Below, in pieces: positions 49,701-61,630 of a DNA stretch of 64,000 nucleotides; positions within the stretch are counted from its first letter, which is position 1; each line of letters begins with the position of its first letter. This DNA comes from Plecoglossus altivelis (taxonomy: Eukaryota; Chordata; Actinopteri; Osmeriformes; Plecoglossidae). The notes under the pieces were generated by a model. That model searched no databases. It was not told the DNA's origin and saw only the letters and a list, made by a program, of their open reading frames with translations. Location of the stretch: the NCBI GenBank assembly GCA_036571765.1, contig BROE01000015.1, positions 3,614,491-3,678,490 of the forward strand. Reading direction: 5' to 3'. The position numbers and the translations under genes are program-made.

Positions 49701-52700
49701 GACCGAGACATAGACAGGGATAGACAATAAGTAAATGGTCACTTTTGCGATTTAATGGATGTTTAGTGTTGTCTTCAGGTGGTATGGCTGGATGATGATG
49801 TGCCGGTCTTTTGTACCCTGAGGGCAGTTCCCCGTCCAGGGCTGGGTGGGTGGAGCAGGGGTGTGGTTGTCTCCAGGGAATTTCTTGCACACATAGCCAG
49901 CAGCGGCCCGGCCACAGTTGGCATCGTTCCATGACCCTGCCAGGAACACCATTACGATGAGTCACCAACACCATGTAAACCTCTTTCTAATAAGTTTGAC
50001 ACTGAATTTCCTTGCTTTTCAAATGCAGGTACACATCTATTGTAAATCTACTCTATTTATACTTTTAAAAAGCAGAAAGAAATATTCTTGGGAATTGTGT
50101 TGTTGCTGTATTTTACATGGTTGAGGAAATTGCGATTTCCCTTGTACTTAAATGATTCACCAATCAATAGAAGTAGCTGTTGGATGTTAGTAAGCATGTT
50201 CTCATATGAGTTTGCTATTGATATGCTGTGCTGTACCTTGGTGTCTGTTCATCTGAACACACTGTTCCTCCCCATTGGCATTATTAGGCTCTCCTGGACC
50301 CCAGTGCACGTAGGTCACCGGAGACCAATCCACCCACCTGAGGAGAGAAGGACAAGGACCAAAATACAAGAGTTATCATCAAAGTCGGGCCTGAAGTTGT
50401 ACCATCATTCATTACATGTGCCGAAACGGAAATATTCAGAAAGTATCCCACATGTATTCTCCTCCAGTGGTTCCAAACACGCGGAGGCCGATCCAGGCTG
50501 CACTGACCTGCCCGGTCCCCACCTGAAAAGTGAACGCACCTCGATGAAAGGAAAACCCCCACAAAACATGAGTCTTCATAGTGAAACATCTCGACAGTCC
50601 AACAGTACCATGGTGTTGATGTACGCCTGCTCTTCTTTGTTCAAAATGGAGGCCAGCTGGGCTTTCTCCTGGTAGCAGCGGTGCATGGCGCTGTGGAAGT
50701 CCACGATGTCCGTGTCGTTGTAGTAGTAGCAGATGCCGTTTGACTTCCTCCAGCCAGGGTTCGTGCCGCAATCAGGGGCTGTAGGGAGGACGGCAAACAA
50801 AACCCAAATTGGTCTCATCCAGCCCCGCCTAGAACATAGCATGGCATGCCACAATCGGGCTACAGTGGTCCCACAGCAGAGGACGGGGGGGGGGAGTGTA
50901 GGTGGAGTTAGTTACATGGTACTGGAGGTGGGGGCTTCGGAGGCACAATGGGGTTCTTCCCCTTGACGATCATACAGATCCAGTCTTGGTGGGCATCGCA
51001 GTTCAGGTCGTTCCACCAGGAGTAGGTGCCGTTGGCGCTGCTCACCATCTCCACGCAGTCCTCGCGCCCCTCGTGATTGTTGGGTTCCCCCGAGCCCCAG
51101 TTGGTGTGGCTCACGGGTGTGGCGTCGCTCCAGTGGTAACCTAAGGCATGTCCCGTTAATACGTTGCAAACACTGACTCTTTCACTTCCTTGCGCCCACA
51201 TAAACAGCACCCCATCACCACCACCACCACCACCACCACCACACACCCACAATCACATACCTCCGTCGGTCGGGTTGTGCTTCAGACCGATCCACTTGCT
51301 GGTGCCCTTAGTGTAGATGGAGAGGAAGTTCTCCTCATCCTGATTGTGGATGCTGACCAGGTCAGCTCCTCGCGACAAACAATCGTCCCGCGCCGCGCCC
51401 CAACTCTTCTTCTGGGAGTAGTCCACTTTGGTGAAGAGCTACAACGCAAAAGTAACGGCTTCAGTATAGGACTCCTCCCTGTTTAGATCACGCGGTTATA
51501 CAGATTCGACCATGCGGCAGTGGGGTGGGCGAGGTTACGTGTGACATCCTGACCTTGTAGCAGTTCCTGAAGTACGGTTCGGCCGTCCAACCGTCTGCGC
51601 AGCCTCGGGAAGGGGGAGGAGTCGGGGCCTTGGTGGGCGGAGTGATATCAGGCCGGGATTTCTCACACACAAAAGAGTGCTCCTCTGCGCACTCCTTATC
51701 ATCCCAGAAACCACCGATGGGGCCCGTTGTCATGCCAACGCAGGTTCCTTGGTGGTTATCTGTTTTGGTCGCGGAGTTTAGAGGTGGGGAGAGGTTCAGG
51801 TTCACTAGTTTACTTCACTTTCCACATTTGTTATTCATCTGAATGTTCATTTGTGGTTGACACACAGAACGCTCTCAGGCACAGGTCAGTGTGCACTGTG
51901 CATACCTGGCTGGTTCTTGTCCCAGTGTGTGAAGGTGAGAGGTGCTCCGTTGTCCCAGATGTAGTCCACGCCTCCACCTGACACTCCCTTAGCCCTCAGC
52001 CCGATCCACCAAAGGCCAGTGAAGCCTGATAGCTCCACCGTGAAGTGTGACTGCTCATAGCTGGAAGAAAGCACGTGGCCCGATCATCAAACCATCAATC
52101 TATCCATCAATCAATCAAATCATCAATCAGCCCATCTATCCGTCCGCCTTTCTAACTAGCTGTCTCAACTGTATACTTAACTGTCTGCCTGTCCCTGTTT
52201 CTCTGTCTATATAATCACCAGTGAGACGGTCTGTGGCTCCCCTAGCAGTAAATACACCCTCCCCTCCACACTCACATGTCTCCGATATGCAGCAGCTTGC
52301 TGTCCTGCTGCTCACAGAAGGCCTTGGCATCGCTCCAGCTCATGGACGTCTCCTCCATCCAGTAGCACGAGTAACCGTAGGCGCTCCAGCCCTTGGCAAC
52401 GACACAGACACATGTGAAACTCTCTCCTGTTAAGGTACCCCCGAGGGTAATCTGGCTGCTAGCGTTGCTGCAGATGCGAGCAAGCGCAGACGTGAAGGCG
52501 TGCTCCTCACCTGAGGACATCCGTACGCTGTAGGTAAGGCCGAGGGAAGCGGGTAGTGGGCTTTAGGCTTCTTGCAGATGTAAGTGTTCAGTTCCGTGCA
52601 GGCGACGTCGTTCCACCTCCCCGTCTACCGCACAGGAGACATCGGTATGAGTGTCATGCAAAGATACGCATCCCCGTTATTTACGGACAAGCAATGCGAG

Positions 52701-55700
52701 GACGTTCTTACCTGGTAGAGCATCTCCACGCAGTCCTCGCTAAAGCCGTCGTGGTTGTTGGGTTCCCCGGGCGCCCAGTGGGTAAATGTGACTATGTGCT
52801 CGTCCGACCACAGGAACAAGCCCGAGAACGTCAGGTCGGTCAACCCTGTCCACACGTCGTTGGTGGCTGGACCAGAAATGACCAGAACACAGGGTTAAGG
52901 GTCACACCGGTGTCCCACAGAAAACAAGGAAAAATTAGTTACAATTAGTTACAATTTTTGCCATAATATTTCCAAAACACACAGACTACACAAAATTCCC
53001 AAGACAACACAGAGCTGGTGTAAATGACAGGGGAACGTAGATGTTCTCCAGGTTGCCTCCAGCCTCGTACCCAAGTAGAGGTAGCTCTCCAACCAGCTCT
53101 GCTCTTTCATGGACAAGATGGACACCAGGTCCGCCTCCTGGCTCCTGCAGGCCTTCTGCGCCTGGTGCCACGTCTTCTTGTCCATGAATGGCTTGTAGCA
53201 GAAGTCGCCAAACTCATGCCAGTCAGGCCCTGAGCAACGCAGCTCTGCAGACGATCGATAAAAGAACGAGGCGTCAGCCGTAACCACAGGCTCAACATTT
53301 TCCCTCAGCTTGTTTAGAGATCTACTGTCTTTGTTATATGTAGATGACCATACGGTAACAATAGGGCTACAGGGATATATTTCTTTCCTAAAAACTTTGG
53401 ACAACAAGACTGAAAGTGACATATGGCTATACACATACTAATCGTTTATTGTACTAGAACTGGTGTTGTGTCATCTTATGTACCTCCGTCCGCAAACTGG
53501 TATGAAACCGGATAGTCTCCAGTGAACCTGTCGAGGTCGGAAGTCACCGAGTTAGAGCGTTGAAGCGAAGACCAGATCGGACATTTGAGAAAACAGATGC
53601 CATGAGAGGTCTGGCCACTTACTGTCTAGTGGTGATCCCGTTCCTGGTGGAGCCGGGGTAGAAGTTCTGCCCTGGGGCCTTCAGCAGGGTGCAGTCCCCT
53701 CCGTTCTCGTTGAGGACCACCCCAGCGTGTATCGCCGCTGCACAGATGCTAGAGTCCTGGGTTCACAAACAACACACGTTTGTGTGTTCTCTCAGAGACA
53801 CAGCCGCAATATTCTCATGATATCATTTCAACTGTTCTTTTAGATAAATAAACTTCAGGTGTGAAGTCATTGTCTTCACTTACCCCTCTGTATACTTCCG
53901 AACCGTATACGCTGTAAGACTTTGTGGCGCAAGCAGCAGGGCAGTGGACACTGAAAGACACACACCAACAGGAACGTCTCAACACACGTCTGCGATAAGG
54001 AGGACCGTAGTTGAATACAGTCAACATCTACTGGGAATGAGCAGCAGAACAGCTTATGGGGCTTGGACTCACGTTCTCCGATCGCTAGCGAAGTTGAAGT
54101 TGGGCTTGTCGCTGCAGGTGACGGCATCTGTGGACAGAACACACACACGCTCTCTTGGTATCACACGTGAAAGAAGGGACCGCTTGTCAACTTACGTCAG
54201 TTTTCGCGCTTACAGTCTGGCGTGCACCCCAGCACATCGAAGCGAAGGCCGGCTTGACTGTTATAGTCCAGCGGAAGGATCCGGACGTACTTGGCGGAGA
54301 CGGGGGTTCCAAGCAGCTGCGTCTCTGGAGTGTTCCGATCCACGCTACCTGGGAATTCCTGGAACATCAGGACAAATTATGAGAGGAGATCATCCAACTT
54401 TATTGTGCTGTTCTGCTGCGGCAGATTCCCAGGGCGTGTCCTCGCACCACAGAGTGTTTTAGACTCACCCCGCCGTCGCTTTCGTAGTTGGTCCACGAGG
54501 TCCCATCCATGCTGTGCTGTATCCGGAACTTGGTGACCCAGTGGTCGCTTTGGGGACAGCCCTGGAGGATAATCCCAGTGACCTTTCGGATCGGACCCAG
54601 ATTCACCTGGATCCAGGAGTTAGCTGAGGGCGGGTACCAGCGATACAGAACAGCTCAGGTTCAAGATGTCTTCCAACAGCATTGTATACTGCAGATCCTG
54701 TGTACTGATGTGTTGGCAGGGGAGGACAGACGTACCAGGGGTGGAGGGCATCCAGCAAGAGTTGCTATTAAGGCGGGCGTTGGTAGGGTCGTGGGAACTA
54801 GTAGAGGAGGAGGCCGTCAGCTCTGAGTCAGGCACTAGGCCATCCTCCACTCCCAGACCATGGAGACAAACTGGACACAGGCAAACACAGATAAGGTTAA
54901 CAAACGGTCCAGATTAAATCATGAAATCGGTCTGTTTGTTTTGATTTAGTATCGGGTTGTTGGGTTTGGAGTTCTATTGAGTTTTGGGGGGTGAATAACA
55001 AGAGAACCGAGTTGAGAATGGAACATTGGAGATTCAGGGGAGGGGAGGGGGGGGGTGGTCGGCCAGAACAGCACGGTTGAGGTTGGGACCGACCTTTCTG
55101 CTCGCAGCTGTAGACCACCTCATAGTATTTGGAGATGCTCGGACAGGGGTCCGGGTCGGCGCGAGTGTACAGGAAACAGTAGGGTCTGTTGTCGCAGGAC
55201 TTCCGCACCTTAGCGAGGGTGCCGTCTACCGTGCAAGTTCCTGCAACGAGTCGAAAAAAGGATGACAATGAGGCGATCGACCGCCGAAGGAGCGATGAGC
55301 TCGGACAGCCGGCGAGAGGCAAAGTGTGAATCGCTCCGAGTCTGCACCTGTGGCCCCTTGGTCGTGCGGGCAGATCTTGTCACTTCTGCGTCCGAGGAAG
55401 GCCGACTGAATGTTGATGACGCTCTCCTCGGGGCAGTGGAGGACGGCCGTGGAGTCCTCGCAGACGATTGCAGTCTCGAACCCTGCGAGAATAGCACAGT
55501 TTTGTACGACGGCCCAAAACAAAAGGCGTAACCGATGTGCGACAAGTGACGGCCATCGCTTACCATCGTGAGGTGGAGGGGGAGGAGGTAGGTTTCCTGG
55601 AAGGGAAAGGTGAGGAGGTGAGGGGTTTGGGTAGCGACTGTACTCAATAGCAAGCCTCTCGGTCCCAGCTTACCTCTACGTTTGCAGACGTATCCTCTGT

Positions 55701-58700
55701 TGTATTCGCAGTTGTCATCGTTCCAGTATCCTCCGTTGACAAGCATGGAGAGACAGTCCTCCCCAAAGTAGTTGTCTGGGTTGCCTGATCAGAGACATGG
55801 AGGACGTTGATTAAAAGGTGCGTGTGGCACTGTTTGTCCACTAGAGAGCGTACAAGACCATTCAAAATGACAGTGAGCTTGGTTTTTGCATATTGATGTC
55901 ACACACATTCTGGTCAGCAATCAGATCTAGTATTTTTGGTACTCAAACTGATCTTTACTAGAAGTGTTCTAAATATACACATGGAATCGCTTGAAGATTA
56001 AAAAATCAATACAAAGTGGTTGTGACCGTTTCAGGGCTGTTGTATTTACGGACGGCTTAAATCACCTGCCGCCCAGTGAACGTAGCGGAACGGGGACCCA
56101 TCGCTCCATTCCCACCCGCCCTCGGTGATGGAGTCGTGGCCCCCCATCCATACAGACACCCCCGTGGGAATCAGCTGCACCTGGGCTGTGGATCACATAG
56201 ACAAACATGACCACAATGCAGCACGGCTGCACGGCAGTTAAAGGCTTCTGTTCCGGTACAAACAAAGGGGAGATGGACGGTGACGTCCCGACGTGAGGCG
56301 CTCGTCGTACCCTGAATAAAGGCCTGTTCGAAGGGCTCGACGATGCTGAGGAGGTCCCCTCCCTGGTTGACGCAGTCGGCCCGGGCCTCCGCCCACGTTC
56401 GCGGCGACAGGAAGTTGAACAGGTAGCAGAAGTCGTTGAAAGGGTCTGACACCCAAGACCCGCACTTTTCATTCCACCCTGCGAGGACGACACGGACAGA
56501 CGGACACGCGGACGCACGCGCACGCAAGCATACACCGACGGGTTATGTCTTTGGCTACGCGTCGCCGATAAACTTGACGCAGATCCAACTTTGGAGACCA
56601 GGTGAAAGTGTGACTTGAAAAAGACAACTTTGGTTCCCTTACCTGGTCCAGAGGTTGGAGGTTTGGGTGGTGGTCCTTGACCCTTGCCTGCACAAAAAAA
56701 GAGTTGCTGACTACATATCTAGCTAATATGTACGCTCACGTTAAGAGCAGTCATGGCTGAATCCTTACAAGCGGTAGACGCTGGATGCATACCTTTTCGG
56801 CATATGAACTCATGCGTCGACGTGCAGAAGTCATCATTGAGAAGCCCTGGTTCCACATGGTTGGGTGAGCGTATGTGCATGCAGTCCTCGTTACCTTGCC
56901 AGTTGTCAGGCTGGTTGGGGCCCCAGGGCAGGAATTCCTGGAGGGGACACAGGAAACGATTTAGCCGACGCTGTCTAAACACCGCCCTGCGACTGGCTGG
57001 CCCCAGTCCAGGGTGTACCCCGCCTATGGCCCGAAAGCTACTGGGTTAGGCTCCAGTCACCCGTAACCCCAAAATGGGAACAAGCGGCACTGCAATCCCT
57101 CCCAGGGATAAGCAGTAGACAATGGATGGATGTCTAAACACCTCCACCTGAGCACGATACAGCTCCATCTTCCACAGGCGACATAAAGTTGAGGAATATA
57201 TATATGTACTACGGAGAGCAGTGTTGTAATGTGTTGTGCCACAGTATTTATTGGGAGATCGTGTGCGTTGCATCTGTGGAATCATCGAGTGTCACTCACA
57301 GCTGGGCTTCCATCCGTCCACACGAAGTGGCCCTCGGCCGTGATGTCGTTTAGCCCCACCCACGCTGACCCGGGCATGTGAGCTGCAGACCAGAAGACCC
57401 TCTCTTGTCACGGAAGCTCTCTCGGCAAATCAACATCAACGAGTTTGTCGCGTGGACGCACCCGCGCGCGTGTCACTCACCCGTCAGAAAGCTCAGTTCC
57501 TCCTGGGTCTGGAAGCTTGCCAGGTGGCCGTTCTGATTGGCGCAGTAATTCTCCGCGTCCTGCCAGTTCATCTCTCGATCGGAGTCAAAGTGATAGCAGT
57601 GGTCCCCGAAGAGAAGGTAGCCCGCGTCGCAATGAAACTCTGAAAAGCAAGACGGACCGTTTTTTACTGACGACGGAAAGCATCGTCCGACAACGGAAAC
57701 AGACGCTGGAACGTCCGTGTTCTTGTATTGATACTCGAAGGTCAAAGGTTATCTGAGTCTGTCCCTAACCTGGAGCAGAGGTGGGTTTTACATTCTGCCC
57801 GCCCGTCATCTTACAAATGTAACCCAGGTTCTTGAAGCAGTTGGTCGTTTCCCATTTTCCCGCGTAATTTCCTGAAGGACAAAGAAAAGTCACAGTGCTT
57901 AGATTTCCTTCTCTTCACCCGCCACGTTGAAGGACATGAAAGTGTGTCGTTAAATCAGACAGTTACGAACACTGTCAAACACAAATCAAGCAGATGCAGC
58001 AATTTCACCAAATACTACCGATAATAACCAACCTAAACGAACCAACCACAAACGAATCCTGTCTCTTACCTGTGAAGATTTGTCCACAGTCCCAGAGGTG
58101 TGCTATATTCTTGGGGAAACCAGGACTCCAGTTAGGGACTGTAATAGGAGTCTTGTCTACCCACTGGAAGGTTCCATCTTGGTCTTTATCTGATGATAAC
58201 ACACGAAAACAAAACAATTGTCATTTGGACACCTGCATCTGTGACAAGGGCCTAACAGGTGGTGCACCATATCAATTTGGATCAGCTCGATGATAATATA
58301 TATTCATTAATGTCATTATGTGGCGTCTTCTGTCATGAAATACAAATGTTAGGACATACCAGAGACTCCGATCCACAAATCAGGCACATCTGTGTGATGA
58401 AAGTCAGGAAGTCGACTGTTCAGGAAATACTGCTCGTCTTGACTGGACGCAGAAAAACATACAGACGATGTTGTTCAAAGCCACCAGTTGGGAAACGAAT
58501 GCCTGGCGACCAATAGGAGTCGCTTGATGCTAATAATCCTTCTGTGAATAGTTCCTCACCTCTTGATGGTCATCAGGTTGGCCCCAAAGTCTGCGCACCG
58601 TGTCTGAGCCTCGTACCAGTTGGTCAGGAGATTGATGTTGCTGACCATCCAGTAGCAGTTTCCGTTGAAACTCTGCCAGCCACGAGGGCAGATGGCTGGG

Positions 58701-61630
58701 TGGAGAGAGAGGGAGAGAGAGAGAGGGAGGAAGAGACACAGAGAGAGAGGGAGAGAGGGAGAGAGGGAAGGAGAGAGACAGAGAGAGAGAGTGGACAGAG
58801 AGAGAAATGGAGAGAGTTGCCATTGAATCATTGTAGTTGAATCAAATCAAATATCCTCAAGGGAAATTAACGGAACCCCTTCAAATGATACATTAGTTAG
58901 ATCGACGAGATAACGCCACAGAACACCACGAAACATGGAAAGCGTCTCGGTGGTTGAAACGCATGCTTACTGTTCAGGCCTCGTTTACACATGTACGGCC
59001 GTTCGTATCTGCAGACGTGGGTCTTCCATTTCCCAAAGTCCTCGCCTGCCTCCTTGATGATCGCTGAACACACTCCTGTCTGCGCGTCACTGTGGAAAAC
59101 AGAAAAGGCAGACGTGATTGGACCTTGACTACAGTACTCAGTTAAACCAAAAGGACAATCATTTCCCCTGTGATTTTCAACGTTTTTAATTTGAAAGGAG
59201 GTACCCGTGAGACAGTTGTACATGTGTTTATAAAGACACATTAGACAGTAAACTGTGATTTGGGGGAACAGGTTTATTTGGGAAAATGGCAAATCTGCCC
59301 CTCCCACCACGAAAATTGGCCGCATTTGTAGTTACAAGAAATATCTGTCCCACCCACATGTGAAGACATAAACGGTGTTTTACCTCATTCCTGGCTCATC
59401 AGCTCCCCAGTTGGTGTAGGATGTGGGGCTAGAAGCGTCAGACCAAGCAAACTGTGTATTACCGGGTTCCACTTGGCAAGACGCCGCAGTGCATTTCTGC
59501 AAGAAAAGACACAGGATGTGTCAGGCAGATTAGTGTGTTACCATAGTGTTAACACACTAAAGGCATTACATTGTGTAACCCTACACCCAAACACTAATTG
59601 TTACTAATATGTCGACACCAAAGTCAAGCCCGCCGCACCCCAACCTGCCTACCAGCGTAGAGAAGCCAATCCAGAGGTCGTAGAGGGAGGGATCTAAACG
59701 ACCTGTGATGTACTGCTCCTCACTGGCCGAAGTGATGGACACAAGGTCCGCTCCCTCCCTCACGCAGTCCAATCTGGCAGCCAGCCAGCTCTTCCTGACC
59801 TCCGTGCTCAATTTGTAGCAGTTGGACCCGTGCTGCCCCCAGCCGTTGGCCGTGTCGCACATGGTGGGCGGGTTAGCTGCGAGCGGCGAGCGACACGTCA
59901 GAAAAAGGTTTCACGAAGGATGTGTTCCGGACATTGAGATGGTGCACGGTCATCCTTCGCATTGTCACGGGATTGAGCGACCACGTTGATAAGATTTTAG
60001 CCACAAAGCTTTAAAAAAAAAAGGGCGTTGACTTACGGTTGGCGCGCTTGCAGATGAATTTCCTCTGAACCTCGCAGTTCTCATCGTTCCACTGTCCGAG
60101 ATCGGATCCCACCACCTGACCACAGTCCTCGTTATCTAGGTAGTTGTCAGGCTGGCCCGGTCTCCAATATCTACGGAGGTGTACAACATGAGCCCTTCTT
60201 TATTCATCAATAACGGATTGTTAATTGGTTAATGATTCATGGATAAACACATTTTTATTGAGCCACTGGGTTCCTGAGAGGAGTTTAGATAACGATTCTC
60301 GTGACACTACTGAATTTCTCGAAGGCTACCGTGAAGGTGTGCTTAAGTGAGGATATGGGATCAATGATTAACACATGAATTGCACTAGCCAGACAACAAG
60401 AAGCTAGCTGGTTTATCTTTACGGCCCATCATTTGTGAGTTAGTCAGATGACCACGTACGATAGGTATTGAATAAACTGGGTCCCGTCACTCCATTCCCA
60501 AACGTCCTCTGATGCTATGTCGTTCAGGCCGATCCAGTAGACATCCAAGCCTATCTGTGTCCGTATCCATAACTACAGAAAGTAGGAGAGAGAGGTTACA
60601 ATATATCTCATGTTTACATGTTTAGGGATAGGAAGAAGGAAAGACGCGTGATCTCACCCTTTCATGGATGTCCTGTATGCTCATCAGGTGGCTGGCACGT
60701 CCCTCACAGTCCAGACGGGCATCATCCCATTTCTTGGCGACTGGCGAGAAGTAGTAGCATTTGTCCTCGTACGGCCTCCAGCCCTCCTCACATTGACTGT
60801 AAGCTGCCAAATCAACGCGAAACCAACATCATTATTCTCAATTTGATGAATGAGTTGTGCAGTTTGACTTGATGTGCCGTTGATGTGTTAAAAAACCTGT
60901 TTGTTCAAAAAACATTATTTGGGGGGAGATTTAGTTGATTTCTTTAACTTACTTCTTCATTAGTACATGATTCATATTAAGTATTCCATAAGCTTCAAAA
61001 CAATAAGTCAATGTTTCTTGCACTATAGCAAAGAGTGCAGGTCATCATTTGGACCTACTGCCATTGTAAAAGTCCCATGACATGTCAATAAACCTCAGGC
61101 ATGTAAACCTGGATTTCCATTAATTCAATTACCTGCTACCAATATTTTACTTTAAGTGTCTTCATTAACATACCGAGTCACCTTGTATCAATTCACTGAA
61201 AATACATTGTTGTCCAGAAATGATTAAACTCACATTTCAACTACCAGAAAGGAAGATGATGTTCAAATTGTGACCAACACAATGCAACTAAACCAGTATT
61301 TTCACGAATGAATTACATTATACACAGCGATTTACATTGTGAACAGACAGGTACGTTTCCTGGCCGTGAGTACAAAGAGTATTTAGTGTAATAATGTGAA
61401 TCCTAATGCTTTAAACTGTAAATCTTAGTATCAAGTCTTTTGTTGTTTCCACCACTGTGAAAATAAACCATACAGGGGAATTTCAACTTGGCAAACGTTA
61501 AAAGTCTGTCAAAAAAGTATGTTCGGAGAATATAAATTAGTATCATTTGGAGAATATGAATAAAAATAGGACTTTAATGAGACTCACCACAGCCAAGGAG
61601 GACAGACAGGCTTAGTAGCACAAGCAGCAT
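46185..61630 (-). CDS. Large type I membrane lectin: 5 CTLD, SUEL, F5/8C, LCCL, 7 CTLD
   Basis: Mannose-receptor-like endocytic lectin by layout, but not one of the four mammalian family members as I know them. Fifty exons with consistent GT-AG sites and phases give one open frame of 2165 aa. Order by residue: signal peptide (1-16, MLLVLLSLSVLLGCG), CTLD1-5 (17-573 and 589-721, with proline-rich linkers 574-588 and 722-732), SUEL lectin (733-826), F5/8C discoidin (827-971), LCCL (972-1071), CTLD6-12 (1072-2082), a stalk, a transmembrane helix (about 2106-2130) and a 34-residue tail. Ricin-type and fibronectin II domains, normal at the N-terminus of mannose receptors, are absent. The start was placed at 61630 because it opens directly on the signal peptide; an upstream in-frame Met exists at 61756. 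Several CTLDs keep Ca2+/sugar-binding motifs. Unbroken phase through 50 exons argues for a live gene. Exons are given under the module entries. Confidence 0.9.
46932..53244 (-). other. Lectin module: CTLD6-12
   Basis: Exons: CTLD6 53244-53071, 52866-52712, 52624-52511; CTLD7 52391-52276, 52060-51906, 51759-51554 (this last exon also starts CTLD8); CTLD8 51438-51261, 51140-50916; CTLD9 50779-50607, 50522-50452, 50337-50237, 49936-49817; CTLD10 49696-49559, 49461-49310, 49111-49012; CTLD11 48884-48649, 48445-48259; CTLD12 47825-47577, 47114-46932. EPN plus WND (mannose-type Ca2+ site) is present in CTLD6, 8, 9, 10 and 12; CTLD11 has EPS plus WND; CTLD7 has QPG and WDD and is probably non-binding. 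Fold cysteines and WIGL cores are seen throughout. Exon 50522-50452 ends at a weak GTGGGA donor. Confidence 0.87.
53484..54127 (-). other. Lectin module: LCCL domain
   Basis: Four exons, 54127-54073, 53950-53884, 53756-53623 and 53527-53484, 100 residues. Visible landmarks are HCPAACA, SVYGSEVYRGDSSICAAAIHAGV (the most conserved stretch of LCCL domains, YxxDSSIC-A-AIHAG), GGDCTLLKAPGQNFYPGSTRNGI and the C-terminal SYQF. LCCL domains occur in cochlin, Limulus factor C and lgl1. Confidence 0.88.
54214..54870 (-). other. Lectin module: F5/8 type C (discoidin) domain
   Basis: Three exons, 54870-54736, 54623-54469 and 54358-54214, 145 residues. Features of the fold: LTASSSTS and ARLNSNSCWMP at the start, SWIQVNLGPIRKVTGIILQG, the KFRIQHSMDGTSWTNY strand, AKYVRILPLDY and a closing GLRFDVLGC. 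Such domains bind lipids, sugars or cell-surface partners; the ligand is unknown here. Confidence 0.88.
55094..55482 (-). other. Lectin module: SUEL-type (galactose/rhamnose-binding) lectin domain
   Basis: Two exons, 55482-55348 and 55240-55094, encode 94 residues. The family pattern is visible: VCEDSTAVLHCPEESVINIQSAFLGR at the start, a central C-D-N-R-x-x-C block (KSCDNRPYC) and the end DPCPSISKYYEVVYSC, with DPC and KY conserved as in fish egg and sea-urchin lectins. The usual YGR is FLGR here, so sugar binding may differ. Confidence 0.88.
56985..57132. mobile_element. SINE/LINE-like fragment in a lectin intron
   Basis: Contains the segments CCAGTCCAGGGTGTACCCCGCC and TTAGGCTCCAGTCACCCGTAACCCC, then AAGCGG and a TGGATGGATG tail, a pattern common in dispersed fish retroelement 3' ends. 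It lies between CTLD4 exons 57300 and 56937. The exact family is not determined. Confidence 0.6.
58697..58812. repeat. (GA)n simple repeat
   Basis: GAGAGA/GGGA run immediately upstream (minus-strand sense) of the CTLD3 first exon, where it forms a CT-rich tract before the acceptor. The Ser/Leu ORF it creates is an artefact. Confidence 0.92.

Larger units (their letters stand above)
55564..61630 (-). other. Lectin module: signal peptide and CTLD1-5
   Basis: Exons: 61630-61588 (signal); CTLD1 60803-60658, 60572-60460, 60170-60037; CTLD2 59876-59653, 59496-59384, 59089-58971; CTLD3 58695-58560, 58442-58360, 58189-58070, 57871-57770; CTLD4 57639-57481, 57382-57300, 56937-56793; linker 56687-56643; CTLD5 56478-56311, 56185-56066, 55784-55674; linker 55596-55564. 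CTLD1 has QPD with WNDENC, CTLD4 has QPD with LNDDFC, and CTLD5 has NPD with WNDDNC. These are galactose-type motifs (QPD) or variants. CTLD2 and CTLD3 keep the fold cysteines and WIG core but lack the sugar motif. The linkers are Pro/Gly-rich. Confidence 0.87.

Noticed and set aside
46185..61630. Naming the lectin mrc1, mrc2, pla2r1 or ly75
   Set aside because: No ricin-type or fibronectin II domain, twelve CTLDs instead of eight or ten, and an internal SUEL/F5-8C/LCCL cassette.
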